From Persicaria tinctoria (lineage: Eukaryota; Streptophyta; Magnoliopsida; Caryophyllales; Polygonaceae): a DNA stretch of 64,000 bases. Shown in pieces: positions 34,819 through 46,260 of the stretch. The stretch is taken from NCBI GenBank assembly GCA_037127255.1, contig JBANSL010000004.1, positions 9,672,001 to 9,736,000 on the forward strand, written 5' to 3'. Position 1 is the stretch's first letter. Every line of letters starts with the position of its first letter. Under the pieces are notes generated by a model, which did no database searches, was not told where the DNA came from, and saw only the letters and a list, made by a program, of their open reading frames with translations. Both the position numbers and the translations under genes were made by a program.

Positions 34819-37094
34819 TGTTGCAGGAGTAAGTCAAGTATAGAATAGAATATGGTTTAGAATGACTCCCCTGTCTCAGCAAATAATACAAGACTTCCTC
34901 CCGTTGTAGTAAGAGAAAATCAGGATCGAATCCACGAGGAAGCACGTCAGCAGTTCTCAGGTAGCTATCAGATTCTCACAGACACAGCAGCAGAACAGAC
35001 AGAAATACAGGCAGAAGCAGAAATAAACCCGGCAAGGGCAACTAAAACAAAAGCAAAGAACAAAACAAAAGACAGAAATAAAAGCAAAGCAACAGTCTTG
35101 TCGATCTCGACAACAGCAACTCGAGATAGACAAAGGTAGTCGACAACAGTAGCTCAGAATCGAACACGAAGTAACTCGACAAAGACAAGCCAACTCGAGA
35201 TCGACAACTACTACTCGACTTCGACAAGAAAAGCAGTGACAAAAACCGAAAATCGACAAAAGCAGAAGAAAACTGTACTCGACCTAGACAACCCCTCCTC
35301 GACCTCGACAAGAACAGTACTCGAGATCGACAAACAGTGGTCTATGTCGACTAGAAACAGAAAAAGACAGAAACTTTAAAATAACGTAAATTGCAATTGC
35401 TCAAACCCAAACTCAGCTTTTCGACGAAATAAATTCAATATAATAAAAAGACCTCCAAAGCTAGGGTTTCAACACCACAACGATAAACATGCAAAACAAC
35501 ACACAAAGGCATAAAAGATCATGCTTTCCATCAAATAACTTTTGTCATTAACAACTAGGCATATAGAGGCTCTCGCATAAACCCTAATTGTTACTAACCC
35601 TTTTCACATAATTAATCCAAGTTGCATTAAGATCACTTTCGCTTCAATAATACAAACAAGGATCACCTTCAACTCTCGCAAAAGAATCATGCTCATAGGG
35701 ATAGAAGATGAATCGCACAAAAAGATCTGACCTTTATCGCATCGCCTCACATGGCCACCGTCGGGCTCACCCCAGCCCCAGAAGTGGGTGGACTACTCAC
35801 GCCTCATTGCAATCACCGACATTGATTTGATGAAAGAAAATAACTTGCATAAAACTAAATTCAACGATTTTACAATTCCGGCAATCAACTTTCGCAAACT
35901 GCCAAAAACCCTAAAACCTTTGAATTCCCTAAACCGTCTCTGTGGAACTACTTGTCTTTCTCTGAAATTGAATGATTAAAACTGAGCCCCATGGGCTTTA
36001 TTTATAGCCTTCATTCCCTAGCTATTCTAGGAAAGAAGATATCTATCTATATCTAAATGGCTTAAAAGATAAATAAATGTTTTAATGGAATTAAATCCAT
36101 AAGGAAAAAGATAAAACTAAATAAGTAACATGTCTTCATGGTGATAGATCTTGCTCCTTCCATAGATAGACTTGATAGATCGGATAGAATTCAGCAACTT
36201 CGGATAGAATCTTCCGCCTTCGCGACCAAGCAACGTCAACTCTACTCGGACAAGTCAAGTCGAGAAGGTTCTGGACACAGCTCTAGTCGACTTCGACAAG
36301 GCCTTGTCGACCTCGATTTGGGTGGCTCGGCTTGGCTTGACTCTGCTCGATGTGGCTCGGACTCTGGCTCACTGGTGCTCGTCGACCTCGAGTTGGTCTC
36401 GTCGACTTCGACAAGGGTTGCTCGGTCGACTAGCCTCCTCGGATAGATTTCCTTGGGTAGCTCGGACATGCTCGGACAAGGACTCAGGTGCTCGTCGATC
36501 TCGACGAGCCCTAGTCGACCTCGAGTAAGGTTGGCCGACTAGGTCTTCTCGAGTGCTCCATCCGCTGGCAGCGAGTGGTCTGGTCCGCGGCAGCGACTTT
36601 CCTTTTCCGCGGCAGCGATTCGAGTCGCTGGCAGCGAGTGCTCCTGGTCATCCTCGGTTAGCTCTCCTCGACGACTCCGGGTATGGGTGTCTGGGCTTCG
36701 TCGACCTAGACTAGTGCTTGTCTAGGTCGAGTAGGGTTTCGGAGCTCGGGGAGCTTGGTTTCTCGAGCAGGCTTGCTCGACTATGGCTGCTCGGTCATGG
36801 CTCGTCTAGGTCGAGTAGGGCCCACTCGATGTCGACTAGACTTGCTCTCCGATTTGTTCCGCTGCTTTGACCTTGGACTTCTGTAGTGGTTTTCCGAGCT
36901 TTTCCGACCTTCTGTAGAATTGCTGTAAATGCCTCGATTTCTGTGATTTAAACAGAAACTGGTGTAGATTCCATAATTTTGGCAAATAAACATAAATTAC
37001 ACAGATTCTGTATTATCTAAGCCCAAATGAATGAAATGTATACAGAAATCGATATAAAAGTTACTGTAAAACATGGCAGATTCTGCTCACAACA
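34819..37094 (-). repeat. 5' LTR of the 30354-37094 element
   Basis: About 2,276 bp. Palindrome islands at 35095-35350 and 36280-36850, and the AAGCCC/TATTTATAGCC TATA region near 35990-36010. Near 36540-36640 a short GC-rich repeat ('ggcagcgag') replaces palindromes. Confidence 0.85.
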
Positions 37095-38086
37095 CAAGAC
37101 AAGCGATATGAGATCCCATTTGCGGCAAAGAAGGAGTGAAAGTCTTTGTTGTCAAATTCACGGCCATTGTCACATTGGAAACATTTGATGGACATGTGGA
37201 ACTGTGTTTTGATGTAGGTATGGAATCTGGAAAAAATAGGAAACACTTGGGACTTGAAATGCAACGGGAAGACCCATAAGTAATGAGTGTAATCATCCAG
37301 AAACAAGAGGTAGTACTTGTGACCCTCATTGCTAGGCACGGGAGAGGTCCAAATGTCGCTGTGAATGATATCAAAGGGAGCAAGGGTAGAGGTCAAAGAC
37401 CGTTGGAACGGCAGTCTGGCATGTATGCCTAGTTGGCAGGAAGAGCATAGACCAGAGCGTGGGTCTTTAGTACAGGTGACAAGGTTCTGGGAACGAAGGA
37501 CATCTAGAACAGCAGCACTGGGATGGCCCAGGCGTGCATGCCACAGGCTGGACGATGATGCTGAGAGGGCGACCGGATACGACTGACTGGACGCGGGAGG
37601 TGGTGTGACAGGGTAGAGTTCCCCGGTGTTGTTACATCTCATTCGAGTAACCCCCGTAGTAAGATCGTTCACAGAGAAACCATAGGGATCAAACGTAAGG
37701 GAAACGTTGTTGTCGGTAGTGAACCGACGGACAGAGATAAGGTTTTTGACAATCTTTGGGGCAATGAGGACATCGTTAAGATGTAGTGGGTGGGTTGGGG
37801 TATGTAATGTGGCGTGTCCAATCCCCGAAGTAGCAAGACGACCACCATTTCCGACGATAATAGAGTGTGCAGGACCCTTAAAAGAAATAGATGAGAGGTT
37901 ACCTGAGGAGTTCGTCATGTGGGAGGTGGCACCAGTGTCCATGTACCAAGAAGAGTCTGAAGATGTCGGTTGCATAGAGGAGAAGGCGTGTTGCCCAACC
38001 GGCGGAACGTATCCTTGATAAGACGATGTCACATAGGCCTGAGGACCAGCATGTCGAGAGGTAGGATATCCGGAGTATCGGTGCAT
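37095..38086 (-). pseudogene. Copia2 protease, GAG-pre-integrase and integrase core
   Basis: Open minus-strand frame. Protease WYMDTGATSHMTN, a clean D-T-G site; LISVRRFTTDNNVSLTF; GAG-pre-integrase SLWHARLGHPSAAVLDVL; zinc-finger CSSCQLGIHARLPF; integrase core with IIHSDIWTSPVP, FLDDYTHYLWVFPL and CDNGREFDN. It is cut at GISYRLS by the Ty3 insertion; the rest lies at 27984-30353. The frame begins MHRYSGYPTS, which is only the tail of gag. Confidence 0.9.
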
Positions 38087-38496
38087 TTTTTTGTTTTTTT
38101 TGTTTTTTTTTTTTTTTGTGGAGAGGACAAGCAGGTGGGTTAAATATGAAATAAAGAAAATGATGGGGAGGGTTTCGGATTTTTTATTTTTTTTTTTTTT
38201 TTGGAATTGGAATTGCTAATGGAGAGATGCTAATTAGGGAGAGGAGGTCTGCTAATTTGGAACAGCAATTAAGATTCCTAATACGGGGGAGGAGATTGGC
38301 GAGGGCGAGGAGATTGGCGGGGTGACCGACGCGTGTGGAGGCCGGCGACGGGATCCGGTGGTGAGGCGGCGAAAACAGGGAGGCTGACCGGTGATATTGA
38401 TCGGCGACGGCGGAATGAGGCCGGCGACGGTATGAGGAGAGGTGAGGCGGGAGGATCAAATTAGGGTTCCGTGAGGAAGAAAAAGTTGTGATACCA
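38087..38496 (-). other. Copia2 leader; gag absent
   Basis: Between the primer site and protease there are only about 400 bp. They hold two long T tracts (about 38092-38118 and 38185-38202, A tracts on the element strand) and a Pro/Ser/His-rich open frame that does not look like gag. The primer-site complement GATACCA (38490-38496) lies directly beside the LTR. Confidence 0.75.
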
Positions 38497-38636
38497 TGTA
38501 GAATAGTGGAATTGATGTAAAGTCTTCCTTAGGGTTTCCATTCATTGATATAACATATATATATAGGTTACAAAGGTATTGGGCCTTAATTGGCTTTTAG
38601 CCCACTATACAATATTAAGACCTATGTAATCTATCA
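38497..38636 (-). repeat. 5' LTR of Copia2
   Basis: 140 bp, differing from the left LTR by two substitutions and one TA repeat unit. Confidence 0.93.
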
Positions 38637-39134
38637 CCCTGGCGTCCGAGCCTGCGGGCGCCGAGCCCATCCTGCTCGTCCAGGTGACCGCGTTCAGCTG
38701 CGGAGGCGTCGCCATCTGCGCCTGCATATCCCACAAGATCGCCGACGCAGCTGCCTTCGCGACGTTCCTCAACTGCTGGGGAGCCGTCGCGAGGGGAGCT
38801 GCCGACGAGATCAGAGGCTGCGTTCTTGATTCTTGCCACCTGTTTCCCCCCAAAGACCCTTCCACCTTGGGGATACCGGATGTTTCCGATTCCGACCATC
38901 AAAGCTCGCTGGCTACAAAACGCTTCGTTTTCGCTCCTCATAGGATCTCTTCCCTCCAAGAGAAGCTCTCCGTTATCGGCACGAACCGACCCAGCCGTGT
39001 CCAGGCCTTGGCTGCGCTCGTCTGGGGCTCATTCATCCGCATCACCCAGCAGAAAAACGACTGGAAAAAACCGATCAAACACGTCTAATCGCAATTGATA
39101 GATCTGCGAAGCAGGACCGATCCCCAATTGCCAG
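38637..39134 (+). pseudogene. BAHD acyltransferase copy A, exon 1, second piece
   Basis: After the duplicated CCCTG the BAHD frame resumes (ASEPAGAEPILLVQVTAFSC). The catalytic HKIAD is intact. Differences from copy B cluster near 38870-38920. A TAA stop falls where copy B has TCA (just after KHV, near 39087). The exon ends at CCAG before GTAATG (39135), the same donor position as in copy B. Confidence 0.93.
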
Positions 39135-39235
39135 GTAATGACATATCTATGATTGATTCTAACAAAAATATTAATAAAAATAATATATTTTCATACTATT
39201 TTATAGAAATTTATATAAGCCACCATAAATAAATA

Positions 39236-39471
39236 CTCCCTCCGTCCAAAAATATATGAACTTTTACTATTCATACACGTTTTTTTAGGAGTTAAAAACG
39301 ATATAAAATATTAAATTTTTTATTAATTTTTTTAATAATTACAAACTTATTATCAATAAGTTTGTAATTATTAAAAAAAATTAATAAAAAAGTTAATATT
39401 TCATGTAGTTTTTACCTTCTTAAAAAAGTTTGCGTGAATAGTAAAGGCAATGTATTTTTGGACGGAGGTAG
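39236..39471. mobile_element. Stowaway-type MITE
   Basis: 236 bp, ends CTCCCTCCGT and its complement, TA duplication at 39234-39235 and 39472-39473. The arms fold back along nearly the full length, with a centre rich in A/T. Confidence 0.92.
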
Positions 39472-39567
39472 TATATATATATATATTTAGTTAACTGGAA
39501 AAAATTTAAATAAAAAATATTATATAGTCATTTTTACCAAAAATATTTATGTTGAACTTAATTAAAA

Positions 39568-40697
39568 ACCAACAAGAAAAACCAACCCGAAAAGGGGAGG
39601 AGAACGCGCTCACACGCGCCCCTCTTTTCTTGTGTAATCCCATCCGAAATCCCTATTTGTCACCCAATTTCTCGCCATCTCCCCCAAAATTGAACCTTTC
39701 CTTGACTAAATCGGCCATTTTCAAGGCTATTCCGACTCTATCCTTGTCGATTTTGACCTGTTTTGGTGCCGGTGGGTGGTTTGCTCCATTGCGCTCGACC
39801 TCCTCCCTCCTGTGAGGATTTCGTTCGTCGTCGGTTTGGTTGTTCATCAATCTCATGGGCGGGTTGTCGTCCTCCTGGGCGGGTCTTCGTCCCTCTTGGC
39901 TTCTCTGATGGCCTACCCTTTCTCGACGCGATTTTCTTATCGCTCGTCGCCTAGCCTATTTGGTGTGGTGGCAATTGTAGGTTTTCTGGTCGCTTCGGTT
40001 GTCTCGCCTTGTCAATCTCCGTCTGCCTAGTTGGCCGAGTCTTGGTCGCTTCCTGTGCTCGGGCTCCTTCGGGGTCGAGTCTCGCCGACGGCGCAGGTTC
40101 TTTGGCCTGGTTTCGTCATCTTTCCTTTGGGCTATTGGCGGGCCCGAAGGTGACCCGTTGATTGGGCATGTCCTTTGTTCTTTGGGCCCAAGTCTTTCGC
40201 CTTGGGCCCAAAGCGGCCCGGTTTGAAAAATTGAAAGGGAAAATAAGAAAGAAAAAATGGAAAAAAAGAAAAAATGAATTTGTGGATTGGCTAGGTTTGC
40301 CGAGTTATTTAGTTGTGTTGTTATTTGGCTTTGAGGCTAGCAATTTAGAGCGGTGTTCTTCTCCTTTGTCGACGCGCGAGAGGTCGTGGACGTGATCGAA
40401 ACCCGAAGGCTCATCGGTAGAGTCCAAATCTGAGGTTTCCACTTAGTTCGCCAGGGATTCCTTGCGTTACTTCTACCAACTGATCGACAGACGAGGTGTC
40501 GCACTTGCTTCGGTTCTTTCTTGGATAGTACTAGCCTATATCTGTAACTACGCCCTTGTAATTTGGTTTATCTGGTTTTGTGTTTGCTTTTGATTTTACT
40601 TGTATTGACGGTTTACCTGTCGTCGATTTATTCGGCCCCTCGATCCAGCGGGTCTGTCCGGTGTATCGAATTTTTATCTAATAAAAATATATATATA
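39568..40697 (+). mobile_element. Non-coding retroposon, 1.13 kb, unclassified
   Basis: Flanked by a 16-bp target-site duplication with one mismatch (TTGAACTTARTTAAAA at 39552-39567 and 40698-40713), which marks target-primed insertion. It has a GC-rich start, a middle with a purine-rich run near 40220-40280, and an end in TTTTTATCTAATAAAAATATATATAT, so the tail is on the plus strand. No RT or other protein is recognised. It could be a LINE-dependent non-autonomous element or a copied transcript. Confidence 0.75.
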
Positions 40698-40829
40698 TTG
40701 AACTTAGTTAAAATATTATGTATAGGTAGCTACAATCTATTTGTACACTAGATATTTTAGTAAACTAATGTACTCCGTAATAATTAAAAAATAGGTGAGA
40801 TTTTTTTTTTAGAACTCAATAAACTTATA

Positions 40830-43800
40830 TTAAACCGAATCGTTTGCAACAAGAGTATCCATTCCTACAGGAAAGCAAACTGGTGAATTTGAAAAGTACA
40901 TCGAACAAGGCCTGATATGTGCCAAACCATGGGCAACTTTATTTGCTCCCCTTCTTGCAAAAGACCACTCGCAGCTGTCAAGAGCGGATGCTGCCTCCAT
41001 GATTTCATTCAGCAACATCCCCAAGGTTGCTCGAGGCCAGCCTCCCCCCTTGAGCTTGTACACCAGCGCCTGACAATCAGCTTCCACCACCACCCTGCTG
41101 AAGCCGTGTGTAACACATGATTGCACTGCCCACAGCATCCACCACTTCAACCTCATTTGAAGCCTGAATTCGCTTCGACCCAAATAGTTTCACAGTGCCC
41201 TCCTCATCCCTTACCACAAATCCGATCCCGCACCCCTTCTCCTCATCTACTGCAGGATCACAATTAACCTTGAGGAAACCCGGAGCCGGCCTAACCCACC
41301 TGTCCTCCCCTCTCACCACGGTACTTCGCTCCGACCCTCTCTCCTCCCTCTCCCTGTATTCCTTCCATCGCAGCAGAACCTCCTCTGCAACTCCTTCCGG
41401 TTCCTTCAGATGTCCGTCGAAGAGACGCTCGTTTCGTGCTCTCCACACCGCATCCAAAGTGAACGCCCATAGCTGCATCTCCTCCGTTCTCTAGGTTTGG
41501 CTTGCTCGTTCAAAGAAGTCCATGATCGTGTTGTACCCTCTGCTACATCTCCCTTCCTCCCCCACTTTCTTCCAAACTAGTTTTGCTAGTCTGCATCCAT
41601 ACAGAGCGTGGAAACCATCCTCCCAAACCCCACAACTCTCGCATCCCCCATCGAACAACACCTTTCGTTTGGCGAGATTGGCCTTGCAGGGAAGAATCTC
41701 TTTGCACGCACGCCAAACAAAGGTCCTCACCCGAGGCGGAACAAGGAGTCTCCATACCTTCCTCCAGAGACTCGCCAACCGAGCTCCGTCTGATTGTCCG
41801 ACCTCACTGCCATTCCTGTCCCTATCCAAAGCAATCCAGTATGCCGATTTGACCGTGAAGCGGCCATCTTTGGTGTAATGCCATACCAATTCATCTCGTG
41901 CATCATGCTTAATTAGCCTCATCTGGAGCACAACCTCGGCGTCAATGGGCAGAAACAACTGCCTCACCAGCTCCTCCTTCCATTCCTTCATGTCCCAATC
42001 GATCAGCTCCACTACCCGAAGGCTCTCCGTCCCATTCGCTGCCTTATTTAGCACCCTGAAATTTCCAGGCCTTGGTATCCACCGACCCTCCCACACATTG
42101 ATGTTACTCCCATTGCCCACACACCATCTCAGCCCCGCTTCTAGCACCTCTCTACCCTTCAAAATGCTCCTCCAAGTGTAGCTAGGATTGAAACCAATCT
42201 TCGCCCCTAATAAATCCGTCATGGGGTAATACTTCGCCTGCAACAATCAGGCAAGAAGAGATGAAGGATTTTGAAGAAATCTCCATCCTTTCTTTGCCAG
42301 AATAGCGAGATTGAATGCATGTAGGTCCCTGAAACCCATCCCTCCATCCTCTTTCGACTTGCACAGCCGCTTCCAGCTAAGCCAGTGCACTCTCTTCCTC
42401 TCCTCTCCACTACCCCACCAGAACTTGCACATGAGCTGCTCGATGTCGCTACACAACTCTCCCGGCAAAAGAAAACACGACATTGTATACATTGGGATCG
42501 CCTGTACCACCGATTTAATCAAAACTTCCTTTCCCCCACTCGACAAGGTCTTCTCTTTCCAGCCCCGGAGTTTCTTCCACACCCTTTCCTTTACAGTGCT
42601 AAAAATGACCTTTTTTTATCGTCCTACCATCGTGGGAAGGCCCAGATACTTCTCATGCTTATCAACTTCCTTCACACCCGTGATAGCCTGAATTTCTGCC
42701 CTACATGACGCATCAACGTTTCTACTGAACGATAATTCGGATTTTGCAAAGTTAAACGGTTGTCCCGACGCTTCTCCATAAGTCTGGAGGATTTTTACTA
42801 TTTCGCTGCTCTGTTGACAGGTCGCACTTGCAAACAACACACTATCATCAGCAAAGAAAAGATGCGTTACCTTGGGAGCATTTCGAGCTATTGCAATGCC
42901 CTTAAGCCGTCCTGTCTCCTCGCTCGTTCTGATCAATCCCGAAAGCCCTTCTGCACATAGGAGGAATAGATAGGGTGACAAAGGATCACCTTGCCGTAGT
43001 CCCCGCCTCGGAGAGAAGCGCTGAGAAGGGTAGCCCTCAACCAATACGGAAAACGACACCGAGGACACACACCTCATAACCAGATTGACCCAACTGTCCT
43101 CAAACCCCATTTTCCGCATGCAATGGTCCAAAAAACCCCATTCTACCCTGTCATACGCCTTGGCCATATCCAGCTTCAACGCCATGTAAGCCTTCCTTCC
43201 TCCTCTCTTGTTCTTCATATAATGAAAGACCTCAAAGGCTGCAAGAACATTATCCGTAATGAGCCTTCCAGGAACGAAAGCACTCTGACTCTGCGAGACC
43301 AGCTTCCCCAAGCACTTCTTCAACCTGTTCACCAACACCTTGGAAATGATCTTGTAAATCACATTGCATAGACTGATAGGCCTAAGATCTTTCATTCTGC
43401 AGGGGTTGGTGACTTTTGGTATAAGGAAGATAAAAGTAAAGTTGAGATCATCAGGGAATTCGCCCCCATTTAGAATGTTAATGACAAAACTACTCACTTC
43501 AGGCCCAACGATATGCCGGAACTTTTGGTAGAAAAGCGCTGACATACCATCCGGCCCCGGTGATTTTGTAGGATGCATAGAAAAAAGGGCATTTTTTACC
43601 TCATCTCCCGTATAGGGACGCAGCAGCTCCGAGTTGTCCTCGGTCGACAATAAAGGCTCGATCCCTTGAGAAGCCGATTCTGGAGGGGCTTTCACATTGG
43701 ACTAAAAAAGGCTTTGGAAGTATTCGACTGCCACCCTCGTCATACCCTCCGTACTCCTCCACTCCATTCCTTCCTCATCCACCAACTTTGTAACTTTGTT

Positions 43801-44942
43801 TCTCTTCTGTCTCCCAGTTGCTTTCTTGTGAAAGAAGCTAGTATTCCTATCTCCCCATTTGAATTCGTTAGCTTTTTCCCTTTGGTACCACAAGATCTCT
43901 TCCCTTCTCATAAGTTCTCTTTCTTGTCTCTCGAGTTCTTTTCTATGCGCCACCAGGTGACCGGTCATGCCATTCCATTGCATCTCCCCCAACTCCTCCC
44001 TAATCTTGGCCAGCTTCCGAGTGACATTCCCAAAAACCAGCCCATCCCATTCCTTCAAGTCCCCCGCACACCTAGAAATCTTCCGCAATATCCCCTCTTC
44101 CGCCCTATCACTCCCCGTATTTTGCCAGCCATTGCGAATAACCTCCTCACACTCATCCTTTTCAAGCCACATTGCTTCAAATCGGAATGGTCGAGGACCC
44201 TTCCTCTCCGAATTCCTCCATTCCTCCCCTTCGAGGTCAACCAGAATAGGCACATGATCCGAACCTGCCCTCGGAAGGTGAAGCACCACTGCTTGCGAGA
44301 ACAACTCAAGGAACTTATCATTAGCAAACCCCATGCCTAATCGCTCCTGAACAAACTGATCTCCCTCTCTACCGTTATCCCATGTAAATCTCCCCTTTTT
44401 GAATAACATTTCTCTAAACTCACATTCCTCCATAGTCTCTCTAAACTCCACCATTCTTCCAAAATTTGCCCGTCTTCCACCTTCCTTGTCTGCCGAGCTA
44501 ATAATGTGATTAAAATCCCCTACACACATCCAACTCCCATGAACATCTTCATTCAGCCTCTTCAGCAGACTCAACGTGTGATGTCTCTCCCCCCCCCCCC
44601 ATCGGCCCATCCATATACACCGGTCAAACGCCAATCACCCCCATTCTGCCCCTTCACCGCCGCATCAATGTGATGTCCGGTGTAAGACTGGATGTGCAAA
44701 TCTACCTCCTCATTCCACATTAGGCTTAAGCCTCCTGACTTTCCTATAGCATCCACCGAAAAACCATACTTGAAACCCAACCTTCTTCTAACGCCATCCA
44801 TTCTTTTCCTCGTACTCTTAGTCTCCATCAGAAATACTATCCTCGGGGCCCTCCTTCTCACCACACCAGTGAGATAATCAATTGTCGGGTCCTTCCCCAA
44901 ACCCCGGCAGTTGAAGCTTAAGATTTTCATGGCTCCCGGCAA
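40830..44942 (-). pseudogene. LINE ORF2: endonuclease, RT, zinc finger, RNase H
   Basis: Minus strand. Endonuclease from MKILSFNCRGLG with LMETKS, SGGLSLMW, CVGDFNHI and GSDHVPIL; a run of C at 44591-44600 causes a frameshift. A TAG near 43702 precedes the RT: LRPISLCNVIYKIISKVLVN, LKLDMAKAYDRVEW, RRGLRQGDPLSPYLF and the active site FFADDSVLFA. A T-run near 42611 shifts the frame, and a TGA occurs near 42250. The zf-RVT region shows CESCGVWEDGFHALYGC. RNase H shows VNCDPAVDEEKGCGIGFVVR and VVVEADCQALV, again with a frameshift. Inactive as it stands. Confidence 0.9.
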
Positions 44943-46260
44943 GGGAGATCGCTGACCTCCCCCGTCGATCCCATTTCAAAGTCACTGCCTCTCCTCTTCT
45001 TGTTGGTATCACCCTCTCCCATCTCTATATCCTCTATCCCAACATCCTTCCTCTTCTCTCCTACCCCCACCGACCCCCCTCCCTCATTTCCTTTTCCCAA
45101 CTCCCTAGCTATACGTTTCCAATTTTTCTTATTTTTCTTAGCACCCCCCTCAATTAAAGTGCCACTGTTACATCCCAGTATCACCTCCTTTCCTGCCTTA
45201 ACTCTCTCTCTACCCTTATTCTGCTCGGCATCCACTTAGTCTAGCCTCTCTCCATGCTCTTCTCTCATAGTTTTATCCTTATTCCTTACCTCACTTAGGC
45301 CTACCTTTTTAATCTGTTTCATCACCCCCACTCCTACCTCTCCTAGCTCCTTCTCACCTCCATTCTGCGCCTCGTCCTCTTTTTCAGCTTCCTCCAAGAC
45401 CTCAAGAAGAGACCTCCGACCATTCTTATCCTTACCATGATTTTGTCTGTCCACTGGATTTCTTCATTTACTCCTCTTTCCCCTAGAAACCTCCTCTCCA
45501 CTTCCCTCTCAGCCTTATCCCTTGTTTGTTTCAGCTGTGATGCCCTCAGCCAATCCCCATATTCATTCGAGTACACCCGCGCCTCTTCTTCTTCACAGTC
45601 GGTCTCTCCGTGCCCTAACCTCCCACACCCATAGCAGAAGTTGGGCAATCTCTCATATTTTAGTTCCGTCCACATCTTCTGTCCCCCCACCGTGACCATG
45701 ATCCCCCTCCTCAAAGGCTTTCTTATATCGATAACCACACGCATCCGCACAAACTTGCCACAAATCCTCACACTATCCTCATCTAGTTCAACCAGTTCCC
45801 CAATGCTAGACGCAAGTCTGATTGCCATCTCCTTCGTTCTCACCCCCAACGGCAAGTCGTACAATCTTACCCAAAAGGAGGTTTTTTCGAACTTCAGTTT
45901 TGACGGCTGTTCCGTCCCTGACTCCCTCAACACGAGCAAGCACTTGTCGAAGGCCCAAGGGCCTCCCCGAATTACCTTTTCCTTATCCTCTGCGTCTGCA
46001 AACTGGAAGGCGAAACAGTTGTTACATAGTTCACGAAACACAAACCCTCTTTTCACCCTCCAGGCGTTCTTCATCACGCCTTGTAGAGCCGGTACGTTAA
46101 ACGGCCTTGACGTCAATAGAGAGCCGACCAGCATTAAAGACGAGGATCCCTTCTCTGCCCCGATCACTTCCTCCAGTCCTACAATCTCCTCCCGCTCCTC
46201 CTCCGTGAGATGCACGTCACGCCTCCTCACCGCCATAACCTCCCACAGCCGAACTTCCAA
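44927..46260 (-). pseudogene. LINE ORF1, gag-like with CCHC knuckle
   Basis: Minus strand. The first 305 codons are open: DUF4283-type block (FQFADAEDKEKVIRGGPWAF, FWVRLYDLPLGVRT), then MVTVGGQKMWTELKYERLPN and a knuckle CYGCGRLGHGETDC. A frameshift near 45440 moves a Lys/Glu-rich tail into another frame, and a TAG near 45237 precedes the last stretch, which ends at EVSDLPCREP close to ORF2. Confidence 0.88.

Larger units (their letters stand above)
30354..37094 (-). mobile_element. Ty3-type element with discordant LTRs, inside Copia2
   Basis: Minus-strand element with an exact 5-bp duplication CAAGA at 30349-30353 and 37095-37099, so it integrated as a unit. Left LTR 30354-32254 (1,901 bp), right LTR 34819-37094 (about 2,276 bp), internal 2,564 bp. 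The LTRs share their CACAACA end and overall order, but differ by roughly 15-20 percent with many indels, and their other ends are unrelated (TGACGAGAGG against TGTTGCAGGAG). A perfect Asp-tRNA site adjoins the right LTR. Only an integrase C-terminal-like frame is coded. Palindrome islands occur in both LTRs and in the coding frame. Confidence 0.88.
27846..38636 (-). mobile_element. Copia2 retrotransposon, young and gag-less
   Basis: Ty1/Copia element with very short LTRs (138 and 140 bp) and an exact 5-bp duplication CCCTG at 27841-27845 and 38637-38641. Minus strand: 5' LTR and a Met-tRNA-type primer site at the right, then a leader, protease, integrase, RT and RNase H, ending at a purine tract beside the left LTR. 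The LTRs differ by two substitutions and one TA unit. A gag domain is missing: only the last few gag codons precede protease. The integrase is split by the Ty3 element at 30354-37094. It interrupts exon 1 of BAHD copy A. Confidence 0.94.

Noticed and set aside
43666..44340. 224-codon plus-strand open frame
   Set aside because: Shadow of the LINE endonuclease region, which reads with GDFN and SDHVPI motifs on the minus strand.
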